Shown here: positions 1-10,975 of the stretch, in pieces
Numbering within the stretch: position 1 is the first letter of the stretch
Layout of the letters: each line of letters opens with the position of its first letter
Source: Bigelowiella natans CCMP2755
Lineage: Eukaryota > Cercozoa > Chlorarachniophyceae
Assembly: GCA_000320545.1 (NCBI GenBank)
Contig: ADNK01000004.1
Span: forward strand, 1-64,000
Reading direction: 5' to 3'
DNA length: 64,000 nt
Position numbers and translations under genes: made by a program
The notes under the pieces: generated by a model
The model's database searches: none
What the model saw: only the letters and a program-made list of their open reading frames with translations
What the model was told of the DNA's origin: nothing

Positions 1-800
1 TTTTCCTTGAGAAGAAAGGGATAATTTTTGGGGAAGTCCGTGCGGCACACCTGGTGCAAGCACTCCAACAGCTGCACACGTATTTGCTATGGGTGGCGAG
101 AGGACAGAAAGCAGAACAGTAAGGAGGATAAACAGGAAGATGAGGAAGGATAACGCAACGTAAATGATGTATCGAAGCTTAACTACTACACATCTCACCT
201 TTTGAGGTTGGGGTTACTATTAGTAAGATGATAACACTTTTTGTATTCATAATGTGCATAAAATTGGATTTCTAGGATGTAATCAACACTGCTCCTCCTC
301 CTCCTCCTCCACCACCACCTCCTCCTCCTCCTCCTCCTCCTCCTCCTTCTCTTCTCTCCTCTTCCATCGTGTTGCTACCTGTCGCGACTGCGTGACTATA
401 GCTTCAAGAAGGTTTCGCTTGATGACTCCCCTATCCTTCTCTCCGATCACAATCGAGTTTTCATGAAGCTTCTTCTTGACCGTCCAGTGCCTCACGACCA
501 TATTCTTGAGCAGAATAGTAGCGGACTGGCGAACCGGAAACGGGAATCTACAACAGCAGCACACAGAGCAAAGGGAAGGGAATTTTTTTTATGAAGAGGG
601 GCCATTTGAATAGTCTATATGATTGCCGACCTGTCCATGACGACAATCTGGAGGAGAGTCCCAGGATAACCTTGCATCCTCTCATATTTCTTGATCGCGG
701 CTTCAGCCGCCCTTCGTTGTTGGTCATCCCCGATGTAGGTGTGTTTTAAAACATTTGCCAGGCCGTCGGCGTTCATAAGAGGCGGTTGATGCTGCTGCAA
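1..800 (-). CDS. Importin-7/8-like nuclear transport receptor, 5' part only
   Basis: N-terminal part of an importin-beta family karyopherin, which carries cargo through nuclear pores with Ran. Three exons are visible: 631..800, 379..547 and 1..86; the gene leaves the window at position 1. Phases agree across both introns (548..630; 87..378). The protein shows the HEAT-repeat start typical of importin-7/8: a helix ending TLLQIVVMDR, then FPFPVRQSATILLKNMVVRHW, matching the VRQAGVIYLKN element of importin-7, then IRVQLLECLHQVC. The second intron holds a (TCC)n tract that reads as poly-Glu on the minus strand. The start is the first Met of exon 1 (MQQHQ); a second Met nine codons on (MNADG) is also possible. 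Assignment to importin-7/8 rather than another karyopherin is by motif resemblance. Confidence 0.82.
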
Positions 801-1703
801 GTCGCAGCGACCGCGTGGAACAGGATTTCAGTCCAAATTGACGGTAGCGAGCGCGTCCTCTCAACACTGAAGCAGAAATCACACACCTGAACCGTACACA
901 ACCAGAGCGAATACGTGGAATATTCGAACACAGAACTCTCAAACCAGAAGATGCAAAACGCAGGCGGGAAAATTTCTACGGAATGCATGGTATAACTTTC
1001 ATACTCAATTCTTCCCACCCGTGGGAGATCCCATTCCAGACTTCCCCCCTCCCCTTCTACTCCTCATCAGCTCACAGCTCCGTTCTCCCCCTCCGCTGCC
1101 CATTACCGACGACAGCTGTGGTAGCTCGAGATTAGCCCGCTTGATTTTCCGGAATGATGCCATTTTCCCCAATAATCGCAGTTTTAGCATGCCTTTCAAT
1201 AGAAATTATGCGCGATTTTTATAAATCCCCATGATCTCCGTGGGTCCGAGTGTCCGAGCGGCAAGCCACATTTCGGAACAGAACGCATGTCGTTTTCTTT
1301 AGAAAGTATTCAAAACCGGTATTCCGGACCTTCAGAATCCAGGCTACGAAATCCAAAGAATTGTGTATAAAATAAGAGTACGTCATGAAAGTTACCATGA
1401 CGTAGAGCATAAACAAAGTTTCTATTCCTTCGCACGGAGTTATATCGGCGAATTTGTTCGAGAAATAATAAGTCGCGCGGCGCTGGCGGAGTCAGGTGTG
1501 GGTGGGGGAAATTAATGGGGAGGGGAGCAGCTGTGCGTAGGGAGAGCTGGAATCTACATTGAAATTAGGAAAATAATTATGTTCTCCTTCACTGCATAAA
1601 TGCCTAGTTGTGCGCTTCTTGCAATGCGGCAAAATGGAAAGATAGCTTGTATTAATCTTCTATCAAGTGAGTAACAATTACTCTAATCTTCACTATCATC
1701 AGG
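801..1703. other. Divergent intergenic region between importin and eL13 genes
   Basis: Short overlapping open frames occur on both strands, but none resembles a protein or has convincing splice context. This stretch should contain both promoters of the divergent pair. I saw no clear TATA box or other named element. Confidence 0.5.
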
Positions 1704-2569
1704 ATGGTCAAGCACAATAATATTATCCCGAACGCACACTTCCGCAAGGATTGGCAGAGGTACATCAAAACCTGGTTCGACCAGCCAGCAAAGAAAAAAG
1801 CTCGTAGGGCTGCACGTGATGCTAAGGCTACCAAGCTCGCACCTCGCCCAATTGGAAAGCTTCGTCCTGTTGTTCGAGGACAGACCCTTAAATACAACCT
1901 TCGTGTGAGGGCTGGCCGTGGATTTACTCTCGATGAGCTTAAGGTGAATAGAGACATAATTTTTTTGTTATCTGCATGAATGCATCTATTCGCTCAGGGG
2001 AATTGAGTAGATATTACAGCAGTTCTTACTACTTTAGGCCACTCAGCCAATCATTCCCCCCCCCCCCCAAACTCTCGTTCCGCCTCTATCATCCTGTTGC
2101 ACTCCGATATATGTATATCTATATCTTTCTTGCAACTGAGTAGCAAAATAACAATCAGGCTGCTGGCATTAACAAGCGCGAGGCCCAGGGTCTCGGTATT
2201 GCCGTAGATCACCGCCGCAAGAACCGATCGGAGGAGGGATTTAAAATCAACGTTGACCGTCTGAAGCTGTACAAAAGTAAGCTTGTTGTCTACCCACGTA
2301 AGCCAACTTCCAAGAGGACAAAAGCTGGTGATGCTGATGCGAAGGAGATCAAAGCCATGGAGACTGTTGAGCAGAACACTCTCAAGACCGTCTTACCTGT
2401 CGCACAGCCTTCACAGAGAATTAAGGCTCGTAAGATCACTGACGAAGAGAGAAACGCTAATGTCGCTGCTGTTCTTCGCAAGGCTCTCACTGACCAGAAG
2501 CGTGCAGGAGCTCGTGCTAAGGCTGCTGCTGATAAGGCTGAGGCTGCCGCTGCTAAGAAGAGAAAGTAG
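1704..2569 (+). CDS. RPL13: 60S ribosomal protein eL13 (L13e)
   Basis: Cytosolic large-subunit ribosomal protein. Two exons, 1704..1943 and 2159..2569, split by a 215-nt intron with clean GTGAAT and CAATCAG ends, in phase 0. The 216-aa product starts [19 protein letters not shown], contains the family core [13 protein letters not shown] and [10 protein letters not shown], and continues after the intron as [20 protein letters not shown]. It ends in a Lys/Ala-rich tail (AAAAKKRK), as in other eukaryotes. Length is close to the usual 206-211 aa. The intron carries a run of ten or eleven C residues and a duplicated ATATCTAT tract. Codon use is strongly biased toward C-ending codons, as expected for a highly expressed gene. 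The start Met is fixed by the conserved N-terminus. Confidence 0.96.
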
Positions 2570-3205
2570 ATTAAGTGATGATGATTATGACTCCACGTGT
2601 GTTTGGAGAAATACTAAATGGATAAAAATAGTGCAATCGTTGCAGATAGGCCTTGTTTCGCTCCGTGGAATGTGTTACGAACATGTCTTTTTCAATGATC
2701 AAAACCGTAGTTTTCGAAAGAGATTGGATTGTGTCCTAATAAGCATATACATGAAGCAAAGATCAACGTGCTTATAAATGCATAAAAATCTACGCTACGC
2801 AGCTGTATCGGTTCGGTCCACAACCATACTAGCATATGACCACATACACGCATGCGTGTATGTATATGAGACGGATGTAATGAAATGTATAAATTTTTGT
2901 ATATATCTCATATATCATTACGTACATAGCCAGATTGTACATATCGACACGCATGTCATAGCATTATTGTGCACAGCGAGCATGCAGTATATCGCGTAGC
3001 AGCAATGCAGCCTTTGAACTAGCGCGGTATATATATAATTTATTTTACTAGATTATTTTGACTACAATACATCATTATTGCAATGTATAATAAGCTTTTT
3101 CGATTCAGGGCTACAGGGAGCGTCTCTGGCTCGCGGACGAATAATAAAATCTTGACCTTACTACTACGTACGCTACTACTACGATACGATACAACTTTCT
3201 AATTT
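2570..3205. other. Convergent 3' intergenic region
   Basis: Lies between the 3' ends of eL13 (+) and the DHHC gene (-). It is AT-rich with TATA/CATA runs near 2870-3060. Open frames here are short and unlike any protein. It presumably holds both 3' UTRs and polyadenylation sites. Confidence 0.5.
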
Positions 3206-4106
3206 CTAATCAAGGCGACGCGATTCAATCAAACTGAGATGCTCGTCAGTCTTGGTCTCTATACTTCCTAACGAATCCCTGTTGCTGCCCTGCTGATTGC
3301 CTGCTACTACAGCAATTGAACGCCGGGGTATGAATGTTCGCATGTAGTCCAGGTAGTCGTCTTCTATCCCCGTGCTCCCAGCCTCTAAGTCAAACTCTCG
3401 AGACGACGCTACAGCAGCGCCTGTAGTGGCAGAAGACGAAGAAGAAGAAGACGAGGAGGAAGTACTGCTTATACCGAAACACTCAAGGCACTTGGGAATG
3501 CTTTTCGCTCGATTTATTGAACTCGAGTGCGCGTTGGCCTTTGCATCTGCTGCTGCTGATGAGAGCTGGCTTTCGAACTCCTTTCTGTCCTTCTTTTTCT
3601 TCGGCACGCTGGGAACGAGGTGGAACCAGTTGCGATGAGCGGGGTCATACTCCATCTGCATTTGTTGCCCGAAAAATACCGTTATGATGACGACGATGAT
3701 GATGCAGCACTGAAGTATAACAACGCACTACCACGACACAATTTTCCTCATTTGGCATCTTAATACTAAAGCGATTCATTCACTTTGGTTGATGTATTTC
3801 TTCTTTTCCCACACACCGTTTCTGGACTTACCCATCGCTTGTTGGTTTTCGAGCAGAAAAACGCGAGCACATTCCGCACCACCCCTGGAAAAGCGGCAAG
3901 AGAGAGGAAGGGGTACGGCGGGAGAAGGGGAGGACGGGTGAGCAAGAAAACGGTTATGGACCCCCATCATGATGAATATGATCTGATCTCCACGTTCAGA
4001 AATAAGACGGACCTTGGTCGAAAGCATGTGAGCGACAACACAGAAACTTGAATGTGAATCCTTGAGGAGCAGCTTGCCCAGTTAATTTCCTTGCAAATAT
4101 ATTTAT

Positions 4107-4138
<32 letters not shown>

Positions 4139-4399
4139 ATACACACACACGCACACATATCAATCTCAAGGGCTGGTGCATGCTAGCTATAACGTACATT
4201 GATGTCTATGCGTGCGTGTATGTGAAGATAAGCTGCTTCCTATCAGGATGAGAGAAAGAGAAAGAGAGAGAGAGAGAGTGAGTTAGAGAGAGATGTAATT
4301 TGTCTTTCTTACGAGTGCAGCTTGGAGTATCTAATGATGCGATTTCGCAACAGGTATTCGAAGGTGGTCTGTCCAGCCTAGTTAGTTTACACCCATAAA

Positions 4400-4444
<45 letters not shown>

Positions 4445-5450
4445 AGAGAGAAAATGTTCAACGAAGTATATTACTACATACATGAGAGGTGAATATCGTG
4501 CATGCGTGCAACGAAGACGATCCATGCAGGTGGAAATCGATACCAGAACGTTGAACGCCTGCTGGCCCAGAAGTATGGTGTCGAACAATGCAAAGCAGAA
4601 AACGAAGATACTGAAGAGCAAGCGAGCGAAGAACATCGCGTGACTCCTGAGGAGAAAAACGCTGATAAGCAATAACTAGCTGTGTGGAATGATGGAAAAG
4701 GAGGCGGTGGGCGCAATTCGTTGATCGAATGATGATCCTCTGGAAGAAGAAGAAGAAGAAGAAGAAGAAGAAGGAGAAAAAGTGCCTAGATGACTGCTGC
4801 ATCAGCATGGCTATAACCATTATCATCATCATCATCATCATCATCATCATGTGCTCATCTTTATTCACAGCTGTCGTTGTACTCATCGGCGCTATGGTTG
4901 CTGTATTTATGTTTTGAGGTACACCCAGAGACCTCACGCTACCCTTCTCATTTCACGCTTGAGGCTCCCACTCTCCCTCCCGCACATTCCCCTCTCTCTT
5001 GTCGTACGTGGGGTTGTCGAACAGCGAGAAGCAAATCCTCAGGGAAGCCATAGCAGGAACCCACTCGACCTTTAGTTACGGATATCAAGCGATTAATATG
5101 ATGCGTGCACACACGATTAGCTTTCCCATAGGCAATTGCCAGGAAAGAAGGAGGAGAAGAAGAAGAAGAATATAGAAAGAGGGAACTGCAGGTAAAGTCT
5201 TCCTCACCGCCAGGAATATGACAAAGAGCCTGTGATTCTTCGCCCCGATACAGTTGCCTTTCCGAAGGGAGGAGGAGGAGGAGGAGGAGGAGGAGGAGGA
5301 GGAACAAAATTATGAGCTACGATATTAGTCTTGTATTTACACTAAATAGCTTTCGTCTACGTGTGAGGAGGGCAACAATAACAAATGTACACAGTAGAGC
5401 TATTCTGCCACTTGCAAGGTCTTATTATCAGACAGCTGCTCAAACTACTC

Positions 5451-5482
<32 letters not shown>

Positions 5483-7140
5483 AATCGCCGCAACGCACCA
5501 ACGAAGGGGCAATGATGGTCAAAGCTGGAGGAGGAGGAGGAGGAGGAGGAGAAGATGGGGGAGTAGAAGAGAGAGATGACATCCAGATACCACGTAAACC
5601 GTATCAGGTTCAAGCATCACATAAAAGATTATCAAAGAATATGTCAGCGAGGAAGCAATGACCAGGCCAGGCATTCACACTTAAAACAACGAGAAATTAT
5701 CTTCCTTACCACTGCTGCACACACCGATCGATTAATTAATTTATTTGAGGTCGCTTAGCAAATAAGGAAGTGCTGGTGTTCGTTTGGGGCTGCTGTTTGT
5801 GAATTTTGTTCTGTGGAAGTTCTTTTGAAACATCTCCCTGCCCCCTCTCCTCAAACGCCGACGCTAACTAATGCTGTCTGCTGCTATTTTCTGCACGGTT
5901 CTGCTCCTCCTTACCGTGCCACACAACGATTGCACTGGCGACAGTGTTTGGCTGATTTCCGGACGAGAAGCATGGAGAGTAAATGGGGAGGTTAAAGAAG
6001 AGGGAGGAGGGCGAGACACATCAGAGGATGACTGAAACGGGGTTGACTTTCCAGAGAATGAATAATGGTACTACCTCTTTGCGGTTTCATTCCACAGCAG
6101 CTGTGGCAATAGTCCTACAAGATTAGTGTTACAAATAGCTCAGAATTTGACAGTATCTTGTTCTAGCCACCAAACGAAACATACGCACCCCTCTCTTCTG
6201 CTCAGTCGGGGAGGGACTCGATGCTTGAACTGAGCATGCGAAAAACCAGCAGCGAATGGTGATGTAATAGTGTGCGCATCTCAGTGTGATGTGTTAGTCG
6301 GCAGAGATTATATACACTACGTGGCACGAATCCGGGATCCGAAGTGTTGAGCACCATGTACAGGACCACTCCGAGACATTTCAGAATGTATGCCAGAATC
6401 TGCCAAGAACATCACCAAAACCCTTCTTAAGAGAACACCACCTGAGCTGCAGTAAGTCTAAGATGCATTACGTAAGGATATGCGTTCCCAGACTCGAACG
6501 CTACGCTTTGGCTTGTATGCTGAGCAGAGTACGTTGTGTCATTTGCTGTAACTTCTCAGCAATTGCGTTATTTTGGCGAGTGAGGTGCGTTATTTTGGGG
6601 AGTGAGTTGTAAAGTTCTTCATCATCTCCTCCGTGGTGAGTGAGTGCGAGGCCACCTCGAATACGTTACAGCCTAGCACTATCGCCAAGCTGATACCAAG
6701 AAATATGTACCGAGCCTTTTTTCGTGCCTGATGGTGAGCGTTTTGTCAAATATTTTGACGGGATTTGCTAGAATCTAACAGACGGTACACCGATCGATAC
6801 CCTGCTGTTATTGCGAGGCCGATATTCATTCGCCCGCGCCCTTGCGTTCAGGACTTTGTGATGATACCTAATAAAGCGTCATGCGGCACTGATCGACACT
6901 CTACGCCATCATCAAAATCACAAATTTGATGAAATTTAGACGTACTGTTCCGATTGGACCCAAGCCTGTATCAGCCGCGTCACGTACTGTCGCAAACAAC
7001 ATCCTATCACTTTCGTCGCCAATGATCGCGGTGCCTGCTTTGCCAGCTGCTACCTGCTCCACAGTGAGCTTGCTCATGTCGTCTTCCTCCCCCTTCAGCA
7101 GGAGTGCACTAGTGGTGGTGGTGGTGGTGATAGGGGGCAA
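3206..7140 (-). CDS. DHHC-type protein S-palmitoyltransferase, 14 exons
   Basis: Transfers palmitate from palmitoyl-CoA to protein cysteines; an integral endomembrane enzyme. Traced exons: 6946..7140, 6656..6727, 6321..6399, 6189..6229, 6075..6114, 5915..5951, 5499..5524, 5208..5257, 5008..5069, 4544..4646, 4313..4368, 4013..4089, 3832..3884, 3206..3655 (1,341 nt, 446 aa, all phases consistent). In order: acidic N-terminus; TM1 (YIFLGISLAIVLGC); TM2 followed by the DPGF motif; the Cys-rich domain DYCHSCCGMKPQRAKHCRQC with catalytic FDHHCPFVGNCIG; TM3; TM4; the TTFE (TTxE) motif; FDQGVVRNVLAFFC, as in Akr1/ZDHHC17-type enzymes; and a Ser/Lys-rich tail. The least certain junction is exon 2 to 3, because the TM1-TM2 loop is very short. 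No ankyrin repeats are seen. Introns are loaded with microsatellites. Confidence 0.87.
4111..5550. repeat. Microsatellite cluster inside DHHC-gene introns
   Basis: (CA)n at about 4111-4155, (GA)n at 4260-4280 and 4400-4441, (GAA)n at 4742-4773, (ATC)n at 4817-4850, (GGA)n at 5268-5302, (CTG)n at 5452-5481 and (GGA)n at 5528-5550. All fall in introns of the minus-strand gene. They create false poly-Met, poly-Phe, poly-Cys and poly-Arg reading frames. Confidence 0.9.
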
Positions 7141-7571
7141 ATAATAGAGGCCCAGAGATCATCTCCGAACAGGCATTTTGTGTAAAGTGGTGAATGTAAT
7201 AATGTGCTGGAACAGGGAGGAGGATCAACTGTCGACGATGATGATTTGGATGGGATCTACTGCTATTTCCCCTTATAAATGTAGTAAAACCATGTCGCAG
7301 TATAAAAACGCCAATGCTTTTATAAAAAATCTTGAAGTCTCAAATCTCGCCCCTGTGCTCTGTCTCTTTTCTCCCCCCTTCTCTGCCTCACCGTCGCTAG
7401 GGAGAGCAAGGTGGCCTTGTAAAAATTAAAAACGTATGAGATAGCGATGCGACCATGCCGATGTTGCTTTCGAAGGAATTTCTACGAAATGCTCTAATGG
7501 CCGCCATTCCAACTTTCCAACATAGCACACACACACACACACTAGCACTGTCGCGTAGGCTACGGATGTCT

Positions 7572-7602
<31 letters not shown>

Positions 7603-7785
7603 TACTCGAACACAAACAGACGCAAACATGCAAACAAATATAAATACGGATGATGTTATGATAAAGAAAGTAAAACGGGTGAGGGGATCGGTGGAACCAG
7701 TATTGTGAAGGGGGATGGCCGACACTGCAGCGGTGAGAAGAACGCTGTTTCATTTGTAGTCGTTGAGAACCGGGTAATAGAGACG
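7141..7785. other. Divergent intergenic region (DHHC gene / methyltransferase gene)
   Basis: Contains (CA)n tracts near 7530 and 7578-7602, and otherwise no structure I can name. Minus-strand frames rich in Cys-Val are readings of the CA repeats. Promoters of both flanking genes must lie here. Confidence 0.5.
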
Positions 7786-9475
7786 ATGATGCGGCAAGTC
7801 CACGCCTCGGTTCAAAAGGCGTATTCCAAATATGCTTCTGAGGGGAAGTTTGAGGATGACTGGGAAAATAATCTTCGGAGGCTTGGCTATGGTCGCCAGG
7901 AGATCGAGAAAATTCCCAGCACAAACATGCTGCGAGGTAAATCGACAAGTTCCATCAACAAAAATATGTGCTCCGTGTGATATATCCTTTCTTCCCTTTT
8001 TCCTTTCACAAACCTCACAATCAGCGGAATGCGGCGCAGGAAATCCCTTTAAGATGGGAATGCCTTCTCCTGGAGATTGGGTGGTAGACCTTGGTTGTGG
8101 CGCTGGAGTAGATTCCATCATCGCAGCATCGTGCGTAGGGCCATCAGGATGCGTTACAGGCATCGATATGACTGAGGTGCGTCCATATTCAGAATCAAAC
8201 GCCTTTCTCTCAGTTCTTGTCGAAAATGGACGGGCGTAAAATGCAAGCTATATATGTCCTGCAAAGCAGCAAATGCTGCACGACACCAAATGATTATTTA
8301 CGACCTCTGCAAGCTGAGCACCCTTTTCTTTTACTTTCCGAACTCATGCGTATTTGTGATATTTACCTCAGGGTATGATTCATGCCGCGAGGGACAATGT
8401 GAAGGCGGCTCGCAAAACCAACCCAATATCCGGTGGGGAGTAAATATGACGACTATGCCTTGGAATTAAAAATGTTATCCAACATAATTAAAAGCTCTTC
8501 GTACGCATCAGGAAAAGTAGAATTTCATGTTGCGAAGTTTGACGACCCCAAAGACGACAAAATGAGAAGAATCTTGCAGCACACAAGAGGTATCCGTCGT
8601 CGATATTGGTGTGTGTGTAGTCAGTCTCTCGATTGGACAAACCGTAACAAACCGCCTACAAAGCCATCGCTTCGTATATCTCTTGCTGGATGCTATTGAT
8701 GGGTTACAAGCGTTGAATTAGGTGTTGTCATATTGAAACAGGCAAAGCTTCTCTGGTTATATCTAATGGGGCTTTCAACCTCTCCCCCAACAAACGCGCA
8801 GCATTTCAGCTGGTAGTGCCTCACTGCGATATGTAATCGCTCTCTGATGACGAATTTGTTTCAACAGAATAGCTAAGATTTTCTTTAGATTCTTTCGGCT
8901 TTTACTTTCCGGTGAATACTGAATGCGAGATTTCTGTCAACGCAACATACTGCATGCAGGCATATGAGATGCTTGCCCCCGGAGCTCGCTTCCAGTTTTC
9001 CGACGTGGTAGTGGTACCAAAAACCACAGAAGGGGCGTGACCTCCTCCTGTTGCTTCTTCAAACTGCAGTGATGAGCGTGGGAATGCATGCAAGAGTGAG
9101 GGGAAGCAAGGTCAAGCGGACGAGCTCGCTAGAAACAACATGGTGGAGGAAGATGCTTGGGCAGCGTGAGTTACGGGATGCATCTCAGTCTCAGAAGTTC
9201 TCACTGAGATGCGCAAAGCCGGATTTCAAGACGAAAAAATGGTAAAAGTATAGAGTTGATAGTATTACCATGATGATGGTAATGATGATGCTAGCGATTC
9301 ATCAAGGGTGATCCTATTATTCGACGGCCATATGTCTTACTAGATTGGATGGACGGACTATTATTCTTCGCCTTCGACAAGAGGAGCCTTATTTTTCGCA
9401 AGAAAACCGCTCTGTCCCACCTATTCGAACGCAATGACAACATCCTTAAGGAATTCCATCTTAGGTCCTATGTAA
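7786..9475 (+). CDS. ArsM/AS3MT-like SAM methyltransferase, candidate selenoprotein with two in-frame UGA codons
   Basis: SAM-dependent methyltransferase of the arsenite methyltransferase family. Exons 7786..7936, 8025..8176, 8372..8432, 8512..8589, 8742..8812, 8960..9241 and 9344..9475 join in phase to 309 codons. Visible motifs: SAM-binding VVDLGCGAGVDSIIAAS; GCVTGIDMTE; ISNGAFNLSPNK, matching family SNCxxNLxxDK but with Gly for the Cys; LAPGARFQFSD; and a C-terminal STRGALFFARKP. Exon 6 is open except for UGA at 9038..9040 and 9167..9169. The second lies in DAWAA-UGA-VTGCISVSEV, exactly where ArsM/AS3MT proteins carry their conserved cysteine (CVAGA / CLGGA). Selenocysteine there is the simplest reading. 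Loss of the SNC cysteine argues against a standard arsenite enzyme, so the substrate is open. The start is the first Met after an open stretch with no other ATG. A pseudogene is possible but unlikely, since all other features are intact. Confidence 0.8.
9038..9040 (+). other. First in-frame UGA (candidate Sec or stop)
   Basis: UGA between KTTEGA and PPPVASSNC in exon 6 of the methyltransferase gene, in a variable loop. An alternative is a very short 33-nt intron (9037..9069, GTGACC...CTGCAG) that would remove it in frame. That would be half the length of any other intron I trust here. Confidence 0.5.
9167..9169 (+). other. Second in-frame UGA, at the catalytic-Cys position (candidate Sec)
   Basis: UGA aligned with the conserved cysteine of the family motif (WAA-C-VAGA type). 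The following residues VTGCISVSEVLTEM keep the family pattern, so the frame is coding on both sides. Splicing it out at the overlapping GTGAGT would give an immediate out-of-frame stop. Confidence 0.65.
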
Positions 9476-10603
9476 TTTGCATTTACTACTTTAACATGTA
9501 TAAGTGAAGAACCTATTGAACTTTCTCCATCACATGCACATGCGTGTATGTGTACATTTGTGTGTGTTTGGCATAAACTGTGTACGTGATAATTTTTCTG
9601 CACACAGCGTTGGGTCTGGCGACGTTTGCAGCGATAATGCTTCGTCGCTATAAGTAAAGAAGTGTAAACTTTTGCACTTTCGGGAAGTTGTGGAGTTTTC
9701 AACCAACAATTAAAGCGGTGATGTGAACATGAAAGCATCGATGCGAAAGCCAAGAATTTAATTTCTGGAGCAGCGGTGTTGGAATACAATGATTTTGATC
9801 ATGGCAATTATCACTGCAGGGTTCTACTACTCCTAGACTTGTCCTTTGCTACTTCTTCACCAGACATGTCTCGATGTGATTATAATGGTTGAGGACAGAG
9901 CACAGCACACGATCGATGCGATGGGTTAGCAGCAATGGTGATGATGATGATTCACACTTGTTAGCACGTGCATTAGAGCATGCGGCTGCTGCATGTGTGT
10001 AGGAGTTTTCCTTGCAACACGTTGAAACAAAAATCACACAATGGAAGCAAGCACGCAGCGTGGATGCAAAAATCCGAAAATGAAGCTAGAAAGCACTATA
10101 GATGCCACAGCAGCAGGTGCAACACAACATGCACGCACATCTCTAGATCTGGACATGCCCGCCCAGCTGCGCTTGTGGCCCACTGGCACCAGATCTCCCA
10201 GCATCAAGTGGTTTTGGCAAACACACCCAGCAGCAGAGTGATGTCACGGCACTGCGTGACGCAGTGACACACTGACGCAGCGACGTTCTGTCATGCATTT
10301 GAAGCACGATTGTCAGGGTCATGGAATCTCAGAGTCTTGATTTGGGCACGCACAGATCGTCACTGAAACAACGTGCGCGTTCTCCTAGCCTCTTCCAATC
10401 GACACTTTTCGTCCACTTCCAGTTGCGTTTGAGAAAGTTGTTCGATCCCTGCTCTCACACTCTGCTTTGACAAGGTTCGATCACAGCATGAAGGGTCGCA
10501 CCGGATCAAAATCACAGCAAAACAGTGCACGCTGAGGACGTGGGCTTCGAGAAGTTCGGATTGAAGGAGAAACAAGAAACAAGAAACACGGTTGAACGAC
10601 CAC
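9476..10603. other. 3' UTR of the methyltransferase gene and repeat-like DNA
   Basis: The first few hundred bases should be 3' UTR and are where a SECIS element would sit. I looked for an ATGA...AA...TGAT/CGAT arrangement and found no convincing fold by eye. From about 9900 the DNA becomes rich in GCATGC/CAGCAG-type words, like the flanks and LTRs of the retrotransposon. No gene is supported. Confidence 0.5.
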
Positions 10604-10975
10604 TGTTGGAGGGCTGGGTGCGGTGCGATGTGCGCGCAGTGAGCAAAAGCTAGCAAACGAGCAGGTAGCGGTGTTCAGATTGAACTGTGAGGTCATCATG
10701 CGAGGGTTGACCGCCCTCTGACAAGTGTCAAGCTTGTCATCAGTCACACGTGATTGCATTGGGTTTCTAGGCCGCGACAAGGCTAGTCCTTGTCGTGCGA
10801 CATGCGTGTGCATTCCTTGTCGCGGCAGGCTGAAGCGTCACGGCAATGCTTGTCGCACCTGTGCCGCTTCACCTGCTGCTACGTGCACAGTTAATTTGCT
10901 AATTTCCTCGGTTCATGCTCGCTTGCATGTTGACTACATGCATGTCAAACTTGCGCGAACATGGGAGCATCAACA
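10604..10975 (-). repeat. 3' LTR of the copia element
   Basis: 372-bp LTR, TGTTG...CAACA, identical by reading to the copy at 18013..18384. Confidence 0.93.

Noticed and set aside
1021-1224. Opposed 64- and 67-aa ORFs between importin and eL13
   Set aside because: Low complexity, both strands open, no homology features.
3662-3715. Hydrophobic run (CCIIIVVIITVFF) directly upstream of the last DHHC exon, first taken as a TM helix
   Set aside because: It is intron sequence; the acceptor ATGCAG at 3656-3658 fits the phase and joins WMEYDPAHRNW to the preceding exon.
3957-4916. Plus-strand exon series that looked like a small SNARE-like tail-anchored protein (ELGVSNDAISQQ-, VVVLIGAMVAVFMF)
   Set aside because: The same DNA is occupied by phase-consistent exons of the minus-strand DHHC gene with diagnostic motifs; the plus-strand pieces are antisense shadows.
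8432-8443. Apparent +1 frameshift in the methyltransferase gene (GGTGGGGAGTAA)
   Set aside because: A 79-nt intron (8433..8511) with GTGGGG donor and CATCAG acceptor restores the frame and gives the family motif SGKVEFHVAKFDD.
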